Source of the DNA: Eretmocerus hayati
Taxonomy: Eukaryota > Arthropoda > Insecta > Hymenoptera > Aphelinidae
Assembly: GCA_029851415.1 (NCBI GenBank)
Contig: CM056743.1
Location: 122,294,305-122,358,304, forward strand
Reading direction: 5' to 3'
Length of the DNA stretch: 64,000 nucleotides
Each line of letters opens with the position of its first letter. Positions within the stretch are counted from its first letter, which is position 1. The notes beneath the pieces were generated by a model. The model had not been told where the DNA came from and did no database searches. It was given only the letters and a program-made list of their open reading frames with translations. Positions 56,144 through 64,000 of this stretch are shown one piece after another. The position numbers were made by a program, and so were the translations under genes.

Positions 56144-56929
56144 TAAATCCTAGTCCTTGATTGAACCGAAATAGTAGCACCATTTATATCTGCATGGTTT
56201 GAATTCCTTCAGCTTTCATAGCTTACCTGATCGTCTCTTCGCCTTGAGTAAGAACATGGAAAATTCAATGCTTCACGGCATCATAAGATCACTTTATGAA
56301 CTCGAAAACGTATGTGGTTGCAAGCTTTTCTACAATGTTTCTTCTTCTCAATACAGTCGGCGTAGGTACCGTTGATTAGCAAGACAAAATTACTAGAAAT
56401 TCAAATTGAAAGCAACGTGATAAGATATTTCGAGAGATATGCGGTCTCTGCAGACCACGTGAAGTACCGAAGACTGGTCCGGAAGAAAATATTTCCTTCT
56501 CGATGAACCACTTGTGAGTATTTTTCGTTGTTTCTTCTTCTTCGGAGAAGCCTTTGTTCACATTTTCAGCTGTCCTTGCTCATCAATCCAGGGTCAAGCT
56601 TGGAACGGTCGTCCCACTAATTGCATCGTGTGATGTTGCATTCTAAGATCGACTCTTGTGGAACCGATTTTTCTATCCAACATGGAAGTAAACTCATCGT
56701 TCAATCCACAAACGGTCTTCTCATTACTTATGTCAACAACGAATTGTCTTCCACTTTGTCGCCCGAGGTCCACCGCGTATAAGAATCCGTTAGCAAGTTT
56801 GACGGCACACGATTAACATGTCACTCTTATCATCGTCGACTACATTCTTCGATACAATGGAATTTTTTCGTTGTCAACGTCATCTTGATGTTTGCTTTCA
56901 GATTTTTGATGCTATTTGAGCTCTCTAAA
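56144..56929. other. No gene recognised
   Basis: Unassigned AT-rich sequence. Confidence 0.4.
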
Positions 56930-57454
56930 GGCAGTTGTGCACTAAAATTGAAAATATACCAGAATGTCACCAGTGTTGGGGAGAATTTAATTCAAGTGTT
57001 GGTGAACACCTGTGCAAAATTTCAAAATAATTAACTGTTTTGTTTCAAAGTGGTAGCCATCAAAATTCGTCACTTTTAGCATTGCGCTCGTGTGGGATCG
57101 TCGACTCCCATGTAAACGCAATGTTAAAAGTGACGGATTTTTGATGGCTACTACTCCGAAATAAAACGGTCAATCATTCTGAAATTTTGCACAGGTGTTC
57201 ATTAACACTTGAACTAAGTTCTCCCCAACTTCGGTGATATATTCTGGTATACAGTGGGATCTCCCTTAACGGATACCTCCGATTAACGGACACCTCTCAA
57301 TAACAGACAATTTGTTGCGACCAGAAGAATTATAATCACAGAAATGAACCTCTGATTAGCGGACACCTCCGGATAGCGGACAGTTTTGATGCAACCACAG
57401 GTGTCCGTGCGACCGGAGATTTCACTGTATTTTCAGCTTTAGTGTACAACTACC
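56930..57454. mobile_element. MITE of the GGTAGTTGTAC family with nested Tigger MITE
   Basis: The left end is GGCAGTTGTGCACTAAA and the right end the complement of GGTAGTTGTACACTAAAGC. Flanking TTAA has decayed to CTAA and TTGA. The arms pair through GAATGTCACCAGTGTTGGGG-type and GTGAACACCTGTGCAAAATT-type sequence to a centre near 57,095. The outer part of the right arm is interrupted by a separate TA-flanked element (57,252-57,427). Confidence 0.72.
57252..57427. mobile_element. Tigger-like MITE nested in the right arm
   Basis: Flanked by TA (57,250-57,251 and 57,428-57,429), with CAGTGGGATCTCC and GGAGATTTCACTG ends. The interior carries TTAACGGA-CACCTC and TTAGCGGA-CACCTC words typical of pogo/Tigger termini. 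The left arm of the host element (about 56,949-56,966) shows the uninterrupted site. Confidence 0.8.
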
Positions 57455-59855
57455 TTGAATATGCATCCCTCAAAAAAGTGAGATGGACTTTGATTTTTCG
57501 TTTTTATTTTTCTTTTGACCTTTATACTTTGCATTCAACTTTTTCATCCCCATCAGTCACAAAAGTTGGTCATAGAACATCCAGGTAAGAAGAGCTTATA
57601 CCATCACATCCTCGTTCCAGTTGCGAGCGAGAGCCATTCAATCATTCTACGATCCAGTGACTCTGAGCGAGTAACCTACCGTCCTTATCTCGCAAGTTCT
57701 GCTTACCATACGTAATTTTCTGGTGCTTGGCTCTCCGTATTTATTTTTATTCATCGAGTGGAAATTTCATGGCATTAGTGCCGAGAGAGTAGTCTCTTAG
57801 TAGCATGAAATTGTAGGTCTGAGCCCAGTTAGCATGTGATGAGCACGGTGATTATTTTTCTCATGAGGCACATATTACTTATCTTTTTCAATTAGAGCTA
57901 TCCTCGTCTTGTTAGAATCTTTCTCGTGACTTTCCTATCATGTGGATAAGTCTGGTAGGGATTAAAATATTACTCGGAACATTCATTCTCACATTTCCAA
58001 TTGATTTTCATAGCATAGCCATCGTCCTCCATCGCTGGTGTCGTCTAAAGTAGAAATAGAACAACCTCATCACAATCGTAGAATAATGTATCAAAAACGA
58101 ATTCAGAATCAGACAAGTGGCCAAGGTCCATGAGTCTTTGGTTCACCTTAAATAGTCATCCCACAGCAAATTTTGAAAAATCTCACTAATTACGAAAGCC
58201 TGTTTTGCCAATAACTTGATGGTCTCGAAGTACTTGCCAAATACAAACTTGCGTCTGCTATAGGCTGAAAATTTTTTCTTTGGATCCTATCCCAGATACG
58301 ACTTTAGTTCCATTCGTCATGACTAGTTTCAATCAAAGTTTGTTATTTTCAGTAACTTATCACACGATTACTTGGCCAGGTTGTACACGACGATTACTTG
58401 TCCGGAGGCTACACGACTCTCTTGGCCATTGCTCAAAGCATTCTTCAATCAGTGGGTTCACATATTCCATTTTGCATTCACGTGGTTCATCAGCTGTTGT
58501 GATTTCGGAAAAATGAACAAACGAGATGAGTCAGTCAGCAGCGAGAGTCAAACCAGTCCATCGTCAACTCTCTTGGATAAAGTTTCGTCATCTCGACTCT
58601 GCATATATCGACGACGACGACGACGGCAAAGACGACAAGTCCGTTGGCTGAAAATGCCGATTGCGCGAATTGGAGCATCGACCGGGCGACGACACCAAAA
58701 ACCCCTTAGCACTCCGTCTATACGTCGCTAGATTTGGCTCGGAGTGTGTCTATACAATTACTTTTCCCCTTCTTTTGCCACTTGCGCTCGCAGTGTGCTA
58801 TTACTTGCACAACGTACTCTTCTCGATTTGTGCATCATTGTTATTCGTTTCGTCCGGCTGGCGCTCTGCGACGAAGCTGTCCACGAAAATAGGCTCGCAC
58901 TGCGCTCGGCCTCTCTGAAATAGAACCCATTTCGCCGCGGCCGATGACGCCAATAAGACTCTGACAACTGCTGCATCGTCTGCAGTGCAATTCTGCTGCT
59001 GCTGCTGCTGCTGCTGCTACAATTGCTGGCATTGGACTCTGATGCCGAGTGAGCTTTTATATAGCCACCTTATTCGCGCGCCATGTCTGATGCACCTATA
59101 TGCCGTTTCTACTGCAGTGCATACCTAAGAGCTACTCTTGGTATGGCTATATACTCTTTGCGGTCGTGGATCAATTACCTTTTATTGCGTATTCGAGCAA
59201 CGTCATTCGCGGATTTGCCACCATCGCCTCTGGCCTTTACAATAATATTGCCCTGAGCTGGCTACCGTTGCTGGGTGCTCTATTGCTATAGCATGCATTC
59301 TGGCCCGTGTGTTTATTGAGTTTTTATTGCTTTCTTCCTTCCCGTAGGCCAAGTTGTTTCCTTTTTCTTTTCCTACATTCGAATTGCACTCTTAATAGTA
59401 TTGCGACTTTGCTCGCTTCTGAAATGCATATACTCTATCTATTAACCCTGCCATTGTTTCAACCTGGTGGCATTACATTCATCCCCCTGATCGAGCCTGA
59501 TGGTGCTATCTACTTGATAATATTTATTTATAAATACTATCTTGATATGGATCTCGTCGTCATTTTGTTTGGTGTCGCCATGAAAGAAGTCACCGTAGGC
59601 AAGTTTCGACGGAAAAAAGATAATTCTGGCTTTTCTCAGAAGTATTTTGACTTATTAAAATCGAAATTGAAATGTATGTCTCGAAGTTTTATCTCAAGGG
59701 CATGCGGTAGCCGTGCAGCACGGAGGTAAAGTTCCATCCTCCATTTATGTAGAAATTTTAATGGTATAAAGTTTGAGATTAGTTGTCATTCAACGTTCAT
59801 CCCAAATCATTAGATTATTAAAGAAAAGTGGGAACCACTCTAAACCCACATTTTT
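57455..59855. other. No gene recognised; includes (CTG)n run
   Basis: GC content is mildly raised at 58,370-59,060. A (CTG)9-type run lies at 58,992-59,018. A 78-codon frame with KRDESVSSESQTSPSSTLL and an Arg-rich stretch (58,515-58,731) has neither splice signals nor a recognisable domain. Confidence 0.4.
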
Positions 59856-59985
59856 GTTCCAATTCTCGAATTCTTTTGCGATTTGAGCTAAACGATGAGT
59901 TAGACAATTCAAGTTAGATGATAACAAGTGTGGCTCATTTCGTCGTTTAGCCAAAATCGCAAGAGAATCGGAGGAAAGTGCGAAT
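59856..59985. mobile_element. Hairpin MITE, AAACGACGAG family (third copy)
   Basis: TTTTGCGATTTGAGCTAAACG and its imperfect complement CGTTTAGCCAAAATCGCAAG surround an AT-rich loop. The right flank AATAACTTTTAGCGTGCACC matches the flank of the 4.1-4.5 kb composite. Confidence 0.6.
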
Positions 59986-60099
59986 AACTTTTAGCGTGCA
60001 CCGTGACCGCATCGCCCTAATCTCTCTCAAACAGAAATAGGCTCAAATTTCATAGCTGAGTGTCATAAACACGAAATTTTGTGACATTATTTTGTCGCA

Positions 60100-60289
60100 T
60101 TTTTCCTCCGCTCCCATGAGCGCAATGTTAAAAATGTCGAAAACTTCCCAACTTTCCTTTTCTATGGCTCGAATACAGGATGGTCAGTTGTCCTGGGATT
60201 TCGCGAGCTTACTTCTATAGATAATTGAACTTGATATGAGCAGAGTCTCAAGACATTCTGTAAATGAATACTTTTGGTGTACAACTACC
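60100..60289. mobile_element. 5'-truncated GGTAGTTGTAC-family MITE
   Basis: Ends in TTTTGGTGTACAACTACC at 60,289, as in the 12,297-12,849 element. CATGAGCGCAATGTTAAAAA and GGATGGTCAGTTGTCC also match that element's right half. The left half is missing or too diverged to see. Confidence 0.5.
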
Positions 60290-61965
60290 ATAACAAAAGA
60301 ATCGCATAACACGTATCTTCATCTGAGCATGCTATGAGATTTTGTGAATTTGTGTTGATTTTGTTGACTATTGCATGAAAAAAAATCGAAGAACATCAAC
60401 CCCTACCATTTTAACCGTTTGTTTCTCCCAGTCTCATTTCAAAATTTTCCATAGACTTCGATGATGAATTCATCAGACACTATAATTGAAATTTTATGCC
60501 AATACGTTATCAAAACATCGCTTGAACTATAGCAGTTGTCAGGTACGAAGCTAACCAATAATAATTTGAAATCACATTAGGTTCCATAATTTCCTCGATG
60601 CTTTTTGTTATTGTTGCGTCTGATCTGAGTGAACTCCTGGTATATCGTGCAAATTTCTGAATCAAGCTGTATCTCTTCGTTTATCGCAATAATACGCGCA
60701 AGAAACAGCTCTAATTTACAATATAGTATCGTTTCGGACTTCATTTTTAACCTCAAGTTTTTAAATGTTGCATTCTCCGACGTTATCATCGCAGACTTTG
60801 CACTCGCATAACTTTGTCGTAGGTATTTTCGCGAATCGTGTCACAAATGCACTGTACGTATACAATGCGCAGCACAGCTGGTATATAATTCTGTAGCTCG
60901 TGCGTGACATTTTCTTCGAATTCGGTCGACACAAACATCAGCTGTGTATCTATAGAGAAGTAGAGTAAAGCGTCGACAAACTCGCGTATATATAAGACTG
61001 ATCTTGTAATCGTCATTGTCGGGTCGCGCAGCTGACTGTACTATCGATTGTAATATTAAGCCACACACATTATAACTAGGCTACGACGCAATTTCTGCTC
61101 ATCCCTCGCCGTAATTTTCTTCATATATATTGATCTCTCACATGATATATTGCCTTGGATCAATGAATCTACGCTGCTGTAAGCTTTATTAGCGTTTCAA
61201 TTGCAAGTAAACGCTCGCGATCTCATTGAATGAGCCTCCCGCGATCGTCGTCTCGTCTATGAAATAATAGAGAGATTACGCGATACAGCCTTCGGAATGG
61301 TGAATTGTTGAATGATTGCAAACTGCTATAATGTCATGCATCATAAATAGCTTTGCTGTTACGAGCCACGCATTCGATCCATATCAATCTGTGCGTATTA
61401 TGTAACAAGTATTCATCAGTTGATGATATAATTTTATATGCAAGTGTTGTACAAACCAAACCATGCAAAATTATTGATAACTTTAATGATCAAATTATTC
61501 GATAAGTGTATCGAAACTATTACGCAGAGTTGAGCCACCCAAGCAAGACGTCTGATGGCCGTTTGGCCTAGATTGCGTCTAATCAAATTTGCACGGATTC
61601 GTTTGTTTACTCCGTGCTAGCACGCTATGCTTCCCACGAATAAAGGCGCCCTGTTTGTGAAGAGTTGATGGTTGATATTCGACAATTCGACATCCTCAGA
61701 TTAACCGTTTATTGATTTCAGTGATTCTACGCGTGAGATATTCCTATTTAATGCAAAACCCACTAATTTTACAAGTATTTCTACTAGATTTTTATCCGGT
61801 TGATTTGTGTCGGCCATTTTTTTCTTCTTTCCTTAGTCTTGAGGTTTTTTCGAATGGAAATTGTCCGTTGAGGAAAGAGCAACTTTGCTTTTCGAATCAA
61901 ATTCAGTGATATTCATACTCAAATTTATTGTCGAGTTAATTGTTAACCTGTCTATTTTCGTTGCA
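60290..61965. other. No gene recognised
   Basis: AT-rich sequence. Nothing assignable was seen on either strand. Confidence 0.4.
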
Positions 61966-61968
61966 AGC

Positions 61969-62793
61969 TTAGGGTACCCAACAGCCCCCCCCCCCTTAAG
62001 CCGTTTTGCCTATAGCTTTTGCCTACCTGAATTTGAATATCTTCCAACGTACTGGAACTCTAAACTCATCTATGAGCTTTTTCCAGATTTTCAAAATATG
62101 CTGAAGTGAGTCCAATTCTGACCAACCCCAGCCGAGCTATTGCAATTTTTCCCAAAAACTTATTTTTTGCGAGTTTGTAAGAGGGCGTACCCAACATGCC
62201 TCTATTCTTTAAAAACAGTTGTGTAAATTGGCGATGAAGTGCACGAAGTTTTCACTTCCGGGCTACCACGTCTATCATGTATTCTTTCTTCGGTCTGAAT
62301 GTCTATTCCTGGCTCATTCTCACATGATCAATCCATTCTGAGTGGTAAAAAAAGTCGTAGTGCACGCCCATTCGAGATAACCACATGGGGGTCACGTTGG
62401 GTACACCCTCGAGTTGGCCTCCTTATTTTACAAATCAACTCCGTATTTTGCTCATAAAATCGCTCCAGGTACGAGTTTGGCAACTGCAAGAAAAGGATTT
62501 TAAAGGTTTTGGAAAAAGAAATTTAATGCGCTCAGGACACTGAGAGATTGGTCGAACAATACATTTTTCGCATCGGTCGTACAAACCGCGGTTTCCTTGG
62601 AAATTTCTTAGTGGCGCAAACGCGAAAAATGAAAATCTCTTCTGGGCAACGCAAAAACGATTCGGCGTTGATCCAAATCACGCATTTTCTCATACTTTAA
62701 AATGACAAACATAAAAGAAATTTGCGGAAGGGTCAAATAGTGCCCATTCTTGTGATCGGCATATGGAGGAGGCATGTTGGGTACTCTCATATT
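61969..62793. repeat. Possible element with TACCCAACA ends
   Basis: AGGGTACCCAACA at 61,970 and CGTACCCAACATGCCTC at about 62,166 are inverted as GAGGAGGCATGTTGGGTACT at about 62,767-62,785. A C(12) run lies at about 61,984. The pairing of ends is ambiguous, so this is tentative. Confidence 0.3.
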
Positions 62794-62894
62794 ATTCACA
62801 CGGAATTTCGCAGGAAAACTCTTCCCATGAAGAGCTGCAGACGTATGAATTTCCCTTTCAGTTGAAATTCAAATTCACTCAGTCTCACTTCAAG

Positions 62895-63025
62895 CACCAT
62901 TGTTCTCCGATTCTGTTGTGATTTGGGTTAAACGACGAGCGCACAAATATTTGTTATCATCTAACTTAGATTTGTCCGCTCTTCGTAAAGCCCAAATTGC
63001 AATAGAATCGGAGAAAGTTGGGAAT
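62895..63025. mobile_element. Hairpin MITE, AAACGACGAG family (fourth copy)
   Basis: TTCTCCGATTCTGTTGTGAT then TTGGGTTAAACGACGAGCG pairs with the segment ending AATCGGAGAA. It is followed by TATATTATAGGTTAGGAGGT, a sequence also present between the two hairpins of the 4.1-4.5 kb composite. Confidence 0.65.
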
Positions 63026-63236
63026 GAAAATGTATATTATAGGTTAGGAGGTTCCCGCGGCCGAGTTATTCCTATTTTTATTATACGCTTTTATTCTAGT
63101 TCACTTCAGCCATCTTGGACGGTGGTGCGTTTCCGGTATTTAGCTTAGTCAGCAGCACGGCAGCCACTACTCTCGCTGTGAGAGCAAGAGAGAGAACCTT
63201 CGTGTCGTCCGGTACCGAGTTACCCGATCAGAAAAA

Positions 63237-63367
63237 TCTTAGGGGTAACCTGACCAAAGATTAGATCCTGATCAGTTTCTGGCAGGGGGAGCCCTAAGAT
63301 TATGGTAAGGTTGTACGTGGGTTGGTGAACAGTTTTTGATCAGTTCATGATCAGGGTACCCCTATGT
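63237..63367. repeat. Short inverted repeat with TAGGGGTA-CCTGA ends
   Basis: TTAGGGGTAACCTGACC at the left is inverted as GATCAGGGTACCCCTA at the right. TGATCAG words lie between. About 130 bp, non-coding. Confidence 0.45.
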
Positions 63368-64000
63368 AAGGTAAACCGGAGCGAATCCGTAGCAAAAAAT
63401 ACAGTTCTGCTTCAAGAGATTTTTGATGTTCTGCTCCCGCACAACATCATTTGCAGGATTGCGAGTGACTGAATATTTGTTCTCTCGATGATTAAATGTT
63501 TAAAAAGAGAGGATAGGAAGAGGCATAGGACCAGAGATGTATAAAATTACTGTGATTTGCGAAACATTGTTTCGTTTTGCGGCTGCTAAAATGAGCAACA
63601 GTGCTGATATTCTTCGCGCGATGTCAACAACAAATAGAGTCGTGTATCGAGTGTTTATGAGAATTATTTTCGATAACTTGCTACAAAAATCAAGATTCGG
63701 TGTACGGACAGACCCCTCGAAGGACTTGTATTAACTGAGTATAATATCTATATTAGTTCGTCTAACTCAATCGTGCAGTGATCATTGTACACAGCTGTCG
63801 GCAGCGTCTAACCTCATTTCGTTTATACTCTCGACATGAATTTGGACATCACTGGGGCGTTTTGAATAAATTAGGAGGAAACTACACATTCTGCATTACG
63901 CCGATCGCATTTGATATGAATTATAATTCAGTACTTGGAGCTTGAAATCGTAGTGATAATCGGGTGGATTTTCTAATTCAAGTTCAGGGTATCTTCCGGA
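63368..64000. other. No gene recognised
   Basis: GGTAAACCGGAGCGAA at 63,371 resembles the outer-end motif of the 20-25 kb cluster. Otherwise unassigned up to the window edge. Confidence 0.4.

Noticed and set aside
58515..58731. Ser-rich then Arg-rich ORF as a coding exon
   Set aside because: The Arg run comes from a CGACGA repeat, and no acceptor or donor was found at plausible positions.

Overview
This is a repeat-dense eukaryotic window, most likely from an insect. The evidence is a CpG-rich, CAG/CAA-rich first exon with an arthropod-type TATA/Inr arrangement, a spliced Crypton-like tyrosine-recombinase gene, a CR1/Jockey-like LINE, and Tigger, TTAA-target and TA-target miniature elements. 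A hymenopteran with a fairly large genome is my guess, not something the sequence proves. No bacterial operons, rRNA, CRISPR arrays or intact tRNA genes were seen.

Host gene content is sparse. The only credible host coding segment is a first coding exon on the + strand at about 7,282-7,457. It lies at the end of a GC-rich block (about 6,400-7,460) with a candidate core promoter, a long 5' leader with upstream ORFs, and a consensus 5' splice donor. No downstream exon was recognised, so the remaining 56 kb could be one very long first intron.

Mobile DNA fills most of the rest. From left to right: a 1.0 kb Tigger/pogo deletion derivative (188-1208); a hairpin-MITE composite (4,104-4,470); an inverted-repeat element carrying a nested TTAA element (about 9,160-10,376); a 2.2 kb near-palindrome with a second nested TTAA element (about 10,738-12,993); a motif-rich MITE (16,979-17,702); a GC-rich hairpin (19,413-19,697); a set of at least four nested elements with tRNA-like sequences (about 20,049-25,262); a broken LINE (27,524-35,578) split by a 5.5 kb Foldback-like element whose arms are 15 direct and 13 inverted copies of an exactly 175-bp unit; several TA- and TTAA-target MITEs (35.6-39.6 kb); a palindrome-rich 6-kb zone (42.2-48.3 kb) containing the tyrosine-recombinase gene; and further long palindromes at 51.7-53.4 kb and 55.2-56.1 kb, with smaller nested MITEs near 57, 60 and 63 kb.

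The most interesting candidate system is the recombinase locus. The spliced gene encodes a protein with a complete R...HxxR...H/W...Y set. It lies inside inverted ends starting AAAATAGTAC. It is also flanked by similar direct repeats around GTATATTATGC. Related palindromic ends occur at gene-less sites near 2.6, 13.6, 22.1, 25.7, 42.2 and 43.2 kb. This suggests, but does not prove, a recombinase-driven element with short palindromic non-autonomous relatives.

In four places an insertion in one arm of an inverted repeat can be read against the uninterrupted opposite arm. This gives empty-site evidence from a single sequence.
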